64,000 nucleotides of DNA from Streptomyces xinghaiensis S187 (GCF_000220705.2 NZ_CP023202.1:5238501-5302500); one strand, 5' to 3'; shown: positions 8,308 to 18,434, counted from the first letter of the stretch. Program-made: numbers and translations. Notes: a model not told the origin generated them from the sequence alone.

Positions 8308-11300
8308 ATGAAGGGCATAGCCAGACCGCGTCGGTTCGCCGCCTTCAGACACCACATCGCGTTGGGGGTCTCCGCGGTCATGGTCGGCTCGCTGCTGCAA
8401 GCGGCGGCCGTTCCGCAGGCCACGGCAGCCGACGGCAGCAAGGGCCGCCCGGCTCTGCCCGCGGCCGAAAAACCCGTACCCGGGGCATCCTTGGGAAGGG
8501 ACGAGTCCCAGCCGCGGGGAGCCGCCAAAGGCCCGAAGACTCCTCGCAAGGCGCCAGATGCAGCGTGGCCGCAGACCGGTTCCGCGGTGGTGGAGCTGCC
8601 CCGTGCTTCGGGCAAGCGCAGGACGGGCCGCGTCAGAGCCGAGAACCTGCCGCTGGAACTCGGCACCCCCACGGAAGTGGACGGGGCCGCTGCGAAGACC
8701 CAGCCGCAGACTGCCGACGGCAGCGGGCGTGCGCCGGCGGCCCGGGGCAAGGTACGGACGCGGGTCATCGACCGTGAAACCGCGCGGAAAGCCGGAGTGG
8801 ACGGGCTCCTGTTCACCGTCGAATCCCTGCCGGCAGCGGGCCGTGCGGAAGATGGCAAGCCCGGGACGGTCGGGGCCAGGCTCGACTACTCCGGCTTCGC
8901 CGAGGCGTTCGGTGGCGGCTACGGAGCGCGGCTGACGCTGGTCGAACTGCCCGCCTGCGTCCTGAGAACCCCCGACAAGAAGCAGTGCCGTACGGGTACA
9001 CCGGTCACCGCCGTCAACGACACCGAGCAGCAGACCCTGACCGCCGAAGCGGTGAGCCTGCGGCCCGGCTCCCCGACCGTTCTGGCCGCAGTGGCGGAGG
9101 AGGAGAGCGAGGAGAACGGCGACTACAAGGCCACCAAACTCTCCCCCTCCGCGGCCTGGGACACCAACCTCAACACCGGTGACTTCAGCTGGTCCTACGA
9201 CATGCCGGTACCGGAGGTCCCCGGCGGCATGAAGCCCAATGTGGGCCTGTCGTACTCCTCCGGAGCCATCGACGGACGCACGGGCGGGACGAACAATCAG
9301 TCCTCCTGGGTCGGTGACGGCTTCGACCTGTGGCCCGGGTACATCGAGCGCCGCTACAAGCCGTGCTCCGAGGACGACGTCGAACACCCTGACGGCAACA
9401 AGCCCGGTGACCAGTGCTGGGGTTACGACAACGCGTTCATCACCTTCAACGGCAAGGGAGGTGAGCTGGTCCCCGCAGGAAAGGACGAGTGGAAACTCAA
9501 GCAGGACGACGGCACCAAGATCAACAGGCTGAGGTCCACCAACCGCGGCAACGGTGACGAGGACGGCGAGTACTGGCGGCTGACCGACCCGGAGGGGAAC
9601 CGTTACTACTTCGGTTACCACCGGCTGCCGGGCTGGACCGAGGGGAAGGAGACCACCGACTCGGCGTGGACGGTCCCGGTCTTCGGAGACGACACCGGTG
9701 AACCCTGCCACGCGGGCTCCTTCGAGGATTCGTGGTGCCGGCAGGCCTGGCGATGGAACCTCGACTACGCCGTGGACCGCCACGGAAACGCGGTGGCGTA
9801 CTACTACGACCAGGAGAAGAACTCCTACGGCCGCAACCTTGAGGAGAAGGACAACACCCGCTACACCCGCGGCGGCACCCTCGACCGTATCGAGTACGGC
9901 CTGAAGTCCTCGTCGATGTACGGCACCAAGGCACTGGCGAAGGTGACCTTCACCGGCGCCCAGCGCTGCCTGCCGAACGACAGGACCGACTGCACGTCCA
10001 TCGAGGACGATGCCTTCTACTGGTACGACACGCCCTGGGACCTCAACTGCGAGGCCGGTGCGGACTGTGACCGAGGCCGGGTGTCGCCGTCCTTCTGGAC
10101 CCGTGAACGGCTGACGGGCGTGACGACCCAGATCCTGACCGGGGACACCTACAGCAACGTGGACTCCTGGAAACTGGACCACCGCTGGGGACAGGCCGAC
10201 ATCGACTACCAGCTGCTGCTGGACTCCGTCCAGCACACCGGTCACACCGCGGAACCAGCCGTGACGCTGCCCAAGACGACCTTCGCCTACACCCAGCTGG
10301 AGAACCGTCTGGACAAGACGGGGGACGGATACGCGCCGTTCGTCAAGGCCCGGCTGTCCACGGTCGCCGATGAATCCGGCGGCCGGACCGACGTCAACTA
10401 CTCGAGTCCCGTGTGTGACTGGGACGCCCTGCCCACACCGGAGACGAACACCACACGGTGCTTCCCGCAGTACATCGGCGGTTCCGGCTCGGACGACCCG
10501 GAGCGGCAGTGGTTCAACAAGTACGTCGTCACCTCCGTCACGGACACCGATCGCACCGGCGGAGCTCCCGACCAGGTCACGCGGTACGAGTACAAGGGCG
10601 GAGCGGCCTGGCACTTCGATGACGACGACGGCCTGACCCGGGAGAAGTTCAAGACCTGGTCCCAGTGGCGCGGTTACGGCCACGTCCGGGTGATGACAGG
10701 CGGTCAGGGCGGCACAGCCGCGATGAAGTCACAGGAGGACAGCTACTTCCTCCGCGGTATGGACGGCGATCGCAAGAACGCCTCCGGGGGAACCAAGTCG
10801 GTCAGCGTCGCGCTCGGCGAGGGCGAGGGCGACCCGATCACGGATCACGAGTCGGCGGCCGGGTTCGCCTACAAGACCGTGGCCTTTTCGGCCCCCGGGG
10901 GCAACGTACTGGGCAAGTCGGTGCAGCGGCCGTGGCACCACCGGACGGCGGAGAAAGAACGTGACTTTGGTACGGTCACGGCGAATCTGACCGGCACCGC
11001 CCACGTGAAGGAATGGGCCTCGCTGGACGACGGCGGGGGTTCCGAGTGGCGCATCACCTCCACATCGACGAAACACGACACCGTCGCGGGCCGCGTCGTC
11101 CAGGTCGACGACTTCGGTGACAACGGCACGTCCGCCGACAACCAGTGCACCCGTACCACCTACGCGACCAACACCGACAAGAACATCCTCGCGCTCCCCT
11201 CCCGGGTGGAGACCGTCGCGGTCAAGTGCGCCGATGAGCCGGACCGCTCCGAGGACGTCATCTCGGACGAGCGCACCGCCTACGACGGTGGTGCCTACGG

Positions 11301-14300
11301 TGCGGCCCCGACCACGGGCGACGCCACGCATGCCGCCTCGCTCAAACAGCACGACGGCACCAAGGCCACCTACCTGGAGTCCGGGGCGACCTATGATTCC
11401 TACGGCCGCCGGCTGACGGCCACCGATCTCACCGCCAACGTCACCACCACCGGGGACGGCGCCCCCGTACGCAGCGCGCGGGACGATGGCCGCATCACGA
11501 CCACGGCCTACAGCCCCGCCACCGGCTTGCCGTCGAAGGTCACCGAGACCACTCCGCCGGCCAAGGACGGTGACAACTCCACCGCGCAGACCATGGTCAC
11601 CGAGCTGGAACCACTGCGCGGCCGGCCCACGGCCGTCTTCGACACCAACAACAAGCGGACGACACTCGCCTACGACGCCCTGGGCCGGACCACCAAGGTC
11701 TGGCTCGCGGGCAGGCTCACCGGCACGAAGCCGGACCAGGAGTACACCTACTTCGTCAACGAGGGCGAGCCGGTGGCCGTGGCCACCCGCACCCTGGGGA
11801 TCAGCGGCTCGGAGCAGATCCCCTCCTACACGATCTACGACGGGTTCCTGCGCGAACGCCAGGTTCAGGAGCCGGGCCCCGACGGCGGCCGTCTTATCTC
11901 GGACATCTTCTACGACGAGCGCGGCCAGGTCGCCAAGACCTTCGCCCCGTACTACGCCGACGGCGCTCAGCGGAGGCTCCTGTTCCAGCCCGAGGACGCG
12001 GAGGGGGTGGAGAGCCAGACCCGGCACAGCTATGACGGGCTCGGCCGGGAGACCGAGTCGCGGCAGATCGCGGGCAACGGCGACGGCGGCGCCGTCCTCG
12101 GCGTGACGAAGACCCTGCACGGCGGAGACCGCACCACCGTCATCCCGCCCGAGGGCGGCACGGCCACCACCACCCTGACCGACGCCCGCGGCCGGAGCAC
12201 GGAGCTGCGCCAGCACCACCAGCGGGCTGCCGACGCCGGCTACGACACCACGAAGTACACCTACACACCCTCCGGCGAACTGTCGAAGGTCACCGACCCC
12301 GCGGGCAACGCCTGGACCTACGACTACGACCAACTGGGCCGCCAGATCAGGTCGGAGGACCCGGACAAGGGCACCGTCACCAGCACCTACGACGACCGCG
12401 GCCAGCTTGTCTCGACCACGGACGCGCGGGGCACCGAACTGGTCAAGGTCTATGACGGTCTCGGCCGCCAGACAGAACTCCGCGAGGGTGGCGCGACGGG
12501 CAAGCTGCGTGCGAAATGGACCTTCGACACCATCAGCGGCGCGCAAGGACACCTGGCGGAAGCCACCCGCTATGTGGACGGTGAGGCGTACACGCACAAG
12601 GTGACGATGTACGACCCCTACTACCGGCCGATGCGCACCGCGACCGTCATCCCCGGCGCCGAGGGCGAACTGGCGGGCACCTACCAGGAGGGAACCTCCT
12701 ACGCCGCCAACGGACTGGTCAGGGCGCGCAGTTTCTCCGCGGCCGGGAACATCACGGGCAAGGGCTGGAACCACACCTACGAGAACGGCACTCTCCGTCC
12801 GCTCGCGGTCTACGGCAGCGGCTTCCGCGCGGATGCCACCTTCTCCCTCACCGGCAAGCCGCTGCAGTTCGAACTCGGCGGCACGGGCGGGGCGAAGAAG
12901 ACCTGGGTGTCCCACACCTACGAGTGGGGCACCCAACGCCTCGCCACGTCCCGCGTCGACCGCGAAGAGGTCGCCGGCGTCGACCAGCACAACACCTACC
13001 GGTACGACCAGGCGGGCAACGTTCTGTCCGTCTCGGATGTGTCGCGCGACGGAACCGACACCCAGTGCTTCACCTACGACTACCTCCGCAGAATCACCGA
13101 GGCGTGGACGCAGGGCGTGAAGACCTGTGCCGACAAGCCGGCGGGCGACGAGATCGGCGGTCCGGCTCCGTACTGGCACTCCTACACCTACGACAAGACC
13201 GGTAACCGGCTCACCGAGACCCTGCACGACACCGGCGGGGACAGCGCGAAGGACACCGAGCGCAGCTACGCCTACCCGCCCGCGGGCGGCCCGCAGCCGC
13301 ACACGCTCACCTCGGTCTCCACCCAGGGCCCGGCCGGCACGGCCCGGGACACCTACGGCTATGACGCGACCGGCAACACCTCCTCAAGGAATCTGGCCGG
13401 TGACACCCAGAAACTGACCTGGGATGCCGAAGGCCACCTAGCCAAGATCACGGAACCGGTCGAGGGCGGTGAGGACAAGGTCACCGAGTACCTCTACGAC
13501 ACCGACGGCAACCGTCTGATCGCCCGGACTCCGACGGAGACCACCCTCTACCTCGGCGACCACACCGAGATCGTTCTGAAAAAGGGTTCCGACGAGCCGG
13601 AAGCCACCCGCTACATCCCCCTGGGAGGCGGGAACCAGGCCGTTATCGCCGACGACGGAACCTGCACGATCACCGTCGCCGATCACCACGGCACCGGCCA
13701 ACTCGCCATCGACGCCGCGACACTGGAGCTGACCCGGCGCCGGACGCTCCCCTTCGGGGGACTCCGGGGTGAGACACCCGAAGCCTGGCCCGGCACCAGA
13801 GGCTTCGTGGGAGGCGTCGACGAGACCGGGACCACGGGTCTCGTCCACCTCGGCGCACGCGAGTACGACCCGGCGCTCGGCCGGTTCATCTCCGTGGACC
13901 CGGTCATGGATCTGGCGAAGCCGCAGCAGATCCACGGTTACACCTACAGCAGTAACAACCCGCTGACATGGACCGATCCCACCGGGCTGATGGAGACGTG
14001 CGGGGCCACCACGGTTCAGTGCTACCCCGGCCACAGAGAAAAGCCCAAGAAGCCGAAGGGCAAGAAAAAGATCAACAGCGCTGTCAGCGGAGGAAACCCG
14101 GGCAGCCCGGGCAACTCCGGGAGCAGCAGACCCTGGGGCGGAAGGCTGGGAACCTACACCCCGGGCAGCGGCTCCGGCCGCGGATTGGGCCCCGTCATCA
14201 TCGAGGGGAACGATGTCGATGCGCCCTCGTGTACGTGGACGGTAAACGTCTGCACTGGGGGCCTGATCGAAGCCGCCGATTTCCAGGCGGACTGGGCAGA

Positions 14301-15237
14301 TCTCTGGGAAATAGGCGAAGAAGTCGTTTTTCCTGATATTGAGTCGTGGAAGAGTTGCCTGGCCGACCATGAGCTCGCCGGATGCGGATGGGCTGCCACA
14401 GACCTCCCCTGGTTCAAGGTGATCAAGGGCGGCAAGGTCTTCCTGAAGGGTGCCAAGAAGTGTCACAGTTTCCTGCCCGGCACTGCGGTTCTTCTGGCTG
14501 ATGGCACGCGGAAGGACATAGAGAATCTGGAGGTCGGTGACGAGATCGTCGTCACCAACCCCGAAACTGGTGAGACGACGACCCGCGAAGTGGTCGCCAG
14601 CATCATCACCGAGGACGACAAGCACTTCGTCGAGCTGACGATCTCAAGCGATAATAGATCCGCCTCCCTGGTCGCCACAGCAACGCATCCCTTCTGGGTG
14701 GAGTCCGAGGGCAAGTGGGTCGAAGCCGGCGACCTCGCCGTCGGGATGACGTTCCGCACTCCGTCCGGCGAGACCGTCACCGTGGAGCGCCTCCACCACT
14801 ACGAGAAGCGCCAGCGGACGTACGACCTCACTGTCGATGACATCCACACGTACTATGTGCTGGCAGGGGAGACTCCGGTCCTCGTTCACAACAGCGGAGG
14901 GTGCATTCCGGCCCTCCGGGGTTGGAGCAGCCAACGCTTCCAGTTCGGGAACCAGACCTTCCTTCTGGACAAGAAGGGAATGGAGCACATCCTCACTCGT
15001 CACCATCCGAAAATGTGGGATGGCTCGGTAAAGGCTCAGCAGTCTTTCTTCGACCCCAAGATGAGCGTTTCTGATGTTCAGGGCGCAATCGGGCAGGTTA
15101 TGCGCCAGAACAGGGATACGCTCGTTCAGCGAGGAAGCAGGGGTATGTATCAGATTCAGGGAAACGTCAACGGAGTAGACTATGTTCTCGGCATGAATAA
15201 AGGCCGAGTCGGCCAGTTCTACCCTGTTACTCCCTGA
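8308..15237 (+). CDS. RHS-repeat polymorphic toxin with Hint autoprotease and EndoU-like tip
   Basis: This 2309-residue secreted protein has a signal peptide (HHIALGVSAVMVGSLLQAAA, cleavage near ATAAD) and a long N-terminal beta region. Many YD/RHS repeats (for example TYDYDQLGRQIRSEDPDKG) form the hollow shell, and the RHS core motif GAREYDPALGRFISVDPV lies near residue 1850. A Hint/intein-like domain spans about 2052-2195, starting CHSFLPGTAVLLADG and ending VHN before Ser. By family knowledge it cleaves to release the C-terminal tip. The tip (about 2196-2309) contains GMEHILTRHHPKMWDG (His2232/His2233), VNGVDYVLGMNKG and a final FYPV, matching the pattern of bacterial EndoU-type RNases; the exact toxin class is tentative. 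Codon use in the tip is more AT-rich, as expected for an exchangeable cassette. Confidence 0.88.
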   Translation: MKGIARPRRFAAFRHHIALGVSAVMVGSLLQAAAVPQATAADGSKGRPALPAAEKPVPGASLGRDESQPRGAAKGPKTPRKAPDAAWPQTGSAVVELPRASGKRRTGRVRAENLPLELGTPTEVDGAAAKTQPQTADGSGRAPAARGKVRTRVIDRETARKAGVDGLLFTVESLPAAGRAEDGKPGTVGARLDYSGFAEAFGGGYGARLTLVELPACVLRTPDKKQCRTGTPVTAVNDTEQQTLTAEAVSLRPGSPTVLAAVAEEESEENGDYKATKLSPSAAWDTNLNTGDFSWSYDMPVPEVPGGMKPNVGLSYSSGAIDGRTGGTNNQSSWVGDGFDLWPGYIERRYKPCSEDDVEHPDGNKPGDQCWGYDNAFITFNGKGGELVPAGKDEWKLKQDDGTKINRLRSTNRGNGDEDGEYWRLTDPEGNRYYFGYHRLPGWTEGKETTDSAWTVPVFGDDTGEPCHAGSFEDSWCRQAWRWNLDYAVDRHGNAVAYYYDQEKNSYGRNLEEKDNTRYTRGGTLDRIEYGLKSSSMYGTKALAKVTFTGAQRCLPNDRTDCTSIEDDAFYWYDTPWDLNCEAGADCDRGRVSPSFWTRERLTGVTTQILTGDTYSNVDSWKLDHRWGQADIDYQLLLDSVQHTGHTAEPAVTLPKTTFAYTQLENRLDKTGDGYAPFVKARLSTVADESGGRTDVNYSSPVCDWDALPTPETNTTRCFPQYIGGSGSDDPERQWFNKYVVTSVTDTDRTGGAPDQVTRYEYKGGAAWHFDDDDGLTREKFKTWSQWRGYGHVRVMTGGQGGTAAMKSQEDSYFLRGMDGDRKNASGGTKSVSVALGEGEGDPITDHESAAGFAYKTVAFSAPGGNVLGKSVQRPWHHRTAEKERDFGTVTANLTGTAHVKEWASLDDGGGSEWRITSTSTKHDTVAGRVVQVDDFGDNGTSADNQCTRTTYATNTDKNILALPSRVETVAVKCADEPDRSEDVISDERTAYDGGAYGAAPTTGDATHAASLKQHDGTKATYLESGATYDSYGRRLTATDLTANVTTTGDGAPVRSARDDGRITTTAYSPATGLPSKVTETTPPAKDGDNSTAQTMVTELEPLRGRPTAVFDTNNKRTTLAYDALGRTTKVWLAGRLTGTKPDQEYTYFVNEGEPVAVATRTLGISGSEQIPSYTIYDGFLRERQVQEPGPDGGRLISDIFYDERGQVAKTFAPYYADGAQRRLLFQPEDAEGVESQTRHSYDGLGRETESRQIAGNGDGGAVLGVTKTLHGGDRTTVIPPEGGTATTTLTDARGRSTELRQHHQRAADAGYDTTKYTYTPSGELSKVTDPAGNAWTYDYDQLGRQIRSEDPDKGTVTSTYDDRGQLVSTTDARGTELVKVYDGLGRQTELREGGATGKLRAKWTFDTISGAQGHLAEATRYVDGEAYTHKVTMYDPYYRPMRTATVIPGAEGELAGTYQEGTSYAANGLVRARSFSAAGNITGKGWNHTYENGTLRPLAVYGSGFRADATFSLTGKPLQFELGGTGGAKKTWVSHTYEWGTQRLATSRVDREEVAGVDQHNTYRYDQAGNVLSVSDVSRDGTDTQCFTYDYLRRITEAWTQGVKTCADKPAGDEIGGPAPYWHSYTYDKTGNRLTETLHDTGGDSAKDTERSYAYPPAGGPQPHTLTSVSTQGPAGTARDTYGYDATGNTSSRNLAGDTQKLTWDAEGHLAKITEPVEGGEDKVTEYLYDTDGNRLIARTPTETTLYLGDHTEIVLKKGSDEPEATRYIPLGGGNQAVIADDGTCTITVADHHGTGQLAIDAATLELTRRRTLPFGGLRGETPEAWPGTRGFVGGVDETGTTGLVHLGAREYDPALGRFISVDPVMDLAKPQQIHGYTYSSNNPLTWTDPTGLMETCGATTVQCYPGHREKPKKPKGKKKINSAVSGGNPGSPGNSGSSRPWGGRLGTYTPGSGSGRGLGPVIIEGNDVDAPSCTWTVNVCTGGLIEAADFQADWADLWEIGEEVVFPDIESWKSCLADHELAGCGWAATDLPWFKVIKGGKVFLKGAKKCHSFLPGTAVLLADGTRKDIENLEVGDEIVVTNPETGETTTREVVASIITEDDKHFVELTISSDNRSASLVATATHPFWVESEGKWVEAGDLAVGMTFRTPSGETVTVERLHHYEKRQRTYDLTVDDIHTYYVLAGETPVLVHNSGGCIPALRGWSSQRFQFGNQTFLLDKKGMEHILTRHHPKMWDGSVKAQQSFFDPKMSVSDVQGAIGQVMRQNRDTLVQRGSRGMYQIQGNVNGVDYVLGMNKGRVGQFYPVTP

Positions 15238-15238
15238 C

Positions 15239-15700
15239 ATGAGGAATCACGGCGTGATCGAGATCGAGACGTACCTGAGGGATTCGGGCGGCAAGTTCGT
15301 GCAGGTTGATGCTTGCACCGCACGCCCAGCTGACGCCGACTACGTCGAGGGTGCGGTGCGAATCGCCATCCACGGAGTTGAGATCATCGGGATCAGTGAA
15401 TGGGATTACGTTGACCAGCTGTGGGCGTACGTGGCCAGCATGGTTCCGCAACTCTCGGCCACGGGGTACGCGTCGACTTATTTCCCGGATCAGCCGATTG
15501 AGCTCTCTTTTCGACGGCAAGGGTCTCAGGTTCTCGTTTCGGCGAAATCGGGCAACGGCGCGAAGAAGGCGAGCGTTTCAGCGTCTGATTTCGTGGCGGC
15601 GCTGAGGGGTGCGGGAGCGGCGTTCTTCGGCAAGATGTCGGAGCTTTTCCCGGAGAACGCGGACTCCTATTCGGAGTCTCGTCGCGAATTGTTGTCGTGA
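15239..15700 (+). CDS. Presumed immunity protein to the RHS toxin
   Basis: This 153-residue protein starts at ATG 15239, one base after the RHS stop, and is followed at once by a strong terminator; that is the position of an immunity gene. It has no signal peptide. Its composition is mixed alpha/beta (GVIEIETYLRDSGGKFVQVD, DYVDQLWAYVASMVPQLS, a C-terminal helix MSELFPENADSYSESRRE). I do not recognise a named immunity family, so the function rests on position. GC content matches the toxin tip more closely than the chromosomal genes, suggesting they moved together. Confidence 0.75.
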   Translation: MRNHGVIEIETYLRDSGGKFVQVDACTARPADADYVEGAVRIAIHGVEIIGISEWDYVDQLWAYVASMVPQLSATGYASTYFPDQPIELSFRRQGSQVLVSAKSGNGAKKASVSASDFVAALRGAGAAFFGKMSELFPENADSYSESRRELLS

Positions 15701-15714
15701 ATTGACTCGACGCT

Positions 15715-15752
15715 GAGAGGCCCCGCCAGAGCCGACTCTGGCGGGGCCTCTC
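15715..15752 (+). terminator. Strong hairpin terminator after the immunity gene
   Basis: Two perfectly complementary 17-base arms (15715-15731 and 15736-15752) enclose a CCGA tetraloop, 15 bases past the immunity gene stop. No long U tract follows, which is normal in Streptomyces. The palindrome can also act on minus-strand transcription from the integrase remnant. Confidence 0.9.
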
Positions 15753-15783
15753 GCCGTCTTGACGGCAGTAGCTGACGGCAACG

Positions 15784-16080
15784 TCAGTGGACGAGCGCCT
15801 TGCAGGGTGGCAATTCATCGCCGTCGGAGCGCGCCGTCTCGGTGGTCTCCGGGCTACCGAGCGCGGTGCCGAGAGTGTCGATGGCGTCGCGCTGGAGGCG
15901 GGGGCGGACGCGGGCGCAGACGGCAGCGGTGACGCCGATATGAGCGTGCCCGATTAGTTCCTTGATCGCGACGAGTTCGACGCCTTGCTCCAGGAGGAGC
16001 GTCACGGCGGTATGGCGAAGATCGTGAAATTGGATGCGGCGGAGGCCAGCCTTATGGACACCGGGCGCGAAGTGGTCCGC
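15784..16080 (-). pseudogene. Tyrosine recombinase (phage-type integrase) C-terminal remnant
   Basis: About 97 residues of the catalytic C-terminus are recognisable: HKAGLRRIQFHDLRHTAVTL (the Arg of HDLRHT), LLEQGVELVAIKELIGHAHI (the second His) and VTAAVCARVRPRLQRDAID. Everything upstream of about 16080 is missing or non-homologous. In intact relatives the nucleophile Tyr lies in VTATVYAHVR; here that codon (15916-15918) reads Cys. The remnant is therefore both truncated and lacks the catalytic residue. It marks former integration of a mobile element beside the RHS cassette. Confidence 0.82.
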
Positions 16081-16196
16081 GACCGCCGTTTCGCCCTCCT
16101 GGACGCACGCTCCACGCTCTACTCGGCTGCTCTGGCCGATCTTTGAGCTTGGGGGAGTGGAGATGAGAGGATTCCTGCTCGGGATTCCCCGGCCCG

Positions 16197-16628
16197 TCAG
16201 GCCTCCACACCCAGCATCCGCCGCAGGAGGTCGCGGAGGAGGGTGCGTTGCTCCGCCGACAGGGCGGCCAGGGGTTCGCGGGCGAAGTCGAGGGAGTCGC
16301 GGAGGCGGCGGGCGGTGGCGCGGCCCTCGGCGGTGGTGGCGGCCAGTTTGACGCGGCGGTCGGCCGGGTCGGGGCGGCGTTCGACGAGGCCGCGGGCCTC
16401 CAGCCGGTCGACGATGCCGGTGACGTTGGACGGCTCGCACTTCAGCCGCTGCGCGATCCGCCGCATCGGGAGCGGTTCCAGGGAGAGCAGGCCGAGCAGC
16501 CGGGCCTGGGCGCCGGTGAGGTGGTGCTCGGCCGCGGCGTCCTCGTACTCCTCGTGGTAGCGGGCCACGACGGCGGCGATGAGCTCGACGACCTCGAGGG
16601 TCAGGGGGTCCGTGCTGCGTGAGGCCAT
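16197..16628 (-). CDS. MarR-family transcriptional regulator
   Basis: This 143-residue winged-helix regulator starts at ATG 16628 (MASRSTDPLT). The DNA-binding core is HHLTGAQARLLGLLSLEPLP followed by MRRIAQRLKCEPSNVTGIVD, and the wing is RGLVERRPDPADRRVKLAAT. The C-terminal dimerisation helices end in RDLLRRMLGVEA. It is divergent from the NADP-dependent oxidoreductase at 16745 across 116 bases, the standard layout for a MarR repressor and its target. It lacks the N-terminal sensing Cys of OhrR, so direct control of the nearby ohr-like gene by peroxide sensing is unlikely. Its 3' end is duplicated at 3582-3736. Confidence 0.92.
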   Translation of the reverse strand: MASRSTDPLTLEVVELIAAVVARYHEEYEDAAAEHHLTGAQARLLGLLSLEPLPMRRIAQRLKCEPSNVTGIVDRLEARGLVERRPDPADRRVKLAATTAEGRATARRLRDSLDFAREPLAALSAEQRTLLRDLLRRMLGVEA

Positions 16629-16744
16629 GCATCCAGAGTAACGATTTACTTGACAATCTGAAATATTGGGCAGCATGGTTGTTTCAGGTAGTGAAGTATC
16701 TGGCCGTCGCTGGGTTGCAGCGCGGCCCTGAGGAGGAGTGACCC
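16629..16744. promoter_or_regulatory. Divergent marR/oxidoreductase promoter region
   Basis: This 116-base AT-rich spacer contains TTGACA (16652-16657) read on the plus strand, and GAGGAGGAG as the ribosome binding site for the oxidoreductase. Imperfect dyads lie around TTGACAATCTGAAATATTGG, where MarR is likely to bind. I could not define the operator precisely. Confidence 0.5.
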
Positions 16745-17782
16745 ATGCCGGAACAGCCCGCCCCGTCCGGACTGCCGCGAGCCGGCCGCGCCTGGCATCT
16801 GGTGGCACGGCCGCACGGTGTGCCGGTCCCGGAGGACTTCGCGCTGCGGGAGATCCCCGTCACGGAGCCCGGCCCCGGCCGGATCCTGGTCCGGAATCTG
16901 CGTCTGTCGGTCGACCCCTACATGCGCGGCCGGATGAACGACGTCAAGTCGTACGTCCCGCCCTTCCAGCTGGACGCGCCCATGGACGGCGGCGCCGTCG
17001 GCGAGGTCGTCGCCTCGGAGGCGGACGGGTTCGCCGTGGGGGACCACGTACTGCACGGGCTGGGCTGGCGCGAGTACGCCGTCGTGAAGGCCGAGCACGC
17101 CACCAGGGTGGACCCGGCCGTCGCTCCGCTCAGCGCCTATCTCGGCGTGCTCGGCATGCCCGGCCTGACCGCCTATGCCGGGCTGCTGGAGGTCGCCTCC
17201 TTCCAGGAGGGTGACGCGGTCTTCGTCTCCGGCGCGGCCGGCGCCGTCGGCAGCCTGGTCGGTCAGATCGCCCGGCTCAAGGGCGCCTCCCGCGTCATCG
17301 GCAGCGCCGGCTCGGACGAGAAGGTGCGGGCCCTGACCGAGGAGTACGGCTTCGACGCCGCGTTCAACTACAAGAACGGCCCGGTGGGGGAGCAGTTGAA
17401 GGAGGCGGCGCCGGACGGCATCGACGTCTACTTCGACAACGTCGGCGGCGAGCACCTGGAGGCGGCGATCAGCTCCCTCAGGGTCCACGGCCGCGTGGCC
17501 GTCTGCGGAATGATCTCCCAGTACAACGCCACCGAGCCGTCGCCCGCCCCGCGCAATCTCGCCCAGGTCATCGGCAAGCGGCTCCGCATCCAGGGGATGC
17601 TCGTCAGCGACCACCAGGCGTTGCAGCCGCGGTTCGTCGAGGAGGTCGGCGGCTGGATCCGGTCCGGCGATCTCCACCACCCCGAGACCGTCGTGCACGG
17701 CATTGACCACGCCGTCGACGCTTTCCTGGGCATGCTGCGCGGCGAGAACACCGGGAAGATGATCGTCAGTCTCGACGGCTGA
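16745..17782 (+). CDS. Zinc-free NADP-dependent medium-chain oxidoreductase (alkenal/2-alkenal reductase type)
   Basis: This 345-residue MDR-superfamily enzyme lacks zinc ligands. It has the N-terminal GroES-like fold (DPYMRGRMNDVKSYVPPFQL) and the Rossmann signature VSGAAGAVGSLVGQIARLKG (about residue 158). YFDNVGGEHLEAAISSLRVHGR and CGMISQYN are typical of leukotriene B4 dehydrogenase/CurA-like reductases. Family members reduce alpha,beta-unsaturated ketones and quinones with NADPH. The ATG at 16745 follows a strong GAGGAGGAG site. Divergence from marR suggests induction by an electrophile or aromatic compound. Confidence 0.93.
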   Translation: MPEQPAPSGLPRAGRAWHLVARPHGVPVPEDFALREIPVTEPGPGRILVRNLRLSVDPYMRGRMNDVKSYVPPFQLDAPMDGGAVGEVVASEADGFAVGDHVLHGLGWREYAVVKAEHATRVDPAVAPLSAYLGVLGMPGLTAYAGLLEVASFQEGDAVFVSGAAGAVGSLVGQIARLKGASRVIGSAGSDEKVRALTEEYGFDAAFNYKNGPVGEQLKEAAPDGIDVYFDNVGGEHLEAAISSLRVHGRVAVCGMISQYNATEPSPAPRNLAQVIGKRLRIQGMLVSDHQALQPRFVEEVGGWIRSGDLHHPETVVHGIDHAVDAFLGMLRGENTGKMIVSLDG

Positions 17783-17950
17783 CGCCCTTCCCTCTGCCCC
17801 ACGCACCCCCCACGCACCACCCCCGCGTACCGCCGTCTTCTTGGCGTCGGCCGGGTTCGCAGCGCCGGCGGAGATTCCCGGTGCGCGGAAGCACAGCCCT
17901 GGCAGCAAGTTCACGAGCGCACACGTCGTGCGCATCACAGGAGGATTCAC

Positions 17951-18376
<426 letters not shown>

Positions 18377-18402
18377 CCGCCGCCGTCCCCGCTTCGCTCA
18401 GC

Positions 18403-18434
18403 CCGGCCCCGCCCGATTCCACGGGCGGGGCCGG
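18403..18434. terminator. Hairpin terminator after the ohr-like gene
   Basis: Perfect 13-base GC-rich arms (18403-18415 and 18422-18434) flank a six-base loop, 27 bases past the stop of the peroxidase gene. Confidence 0.85.

Noticed and set aside
8302..13302. Two long minus-strand open frames (about 790 and 860 codons) opposite the RHS gene
   Set aside because: They are low-complexity Gly/Val/Arg translations produced by the high-GC codon pattern of the RHS gene and show no domain, start signal or Streptomyces-like codon bias.
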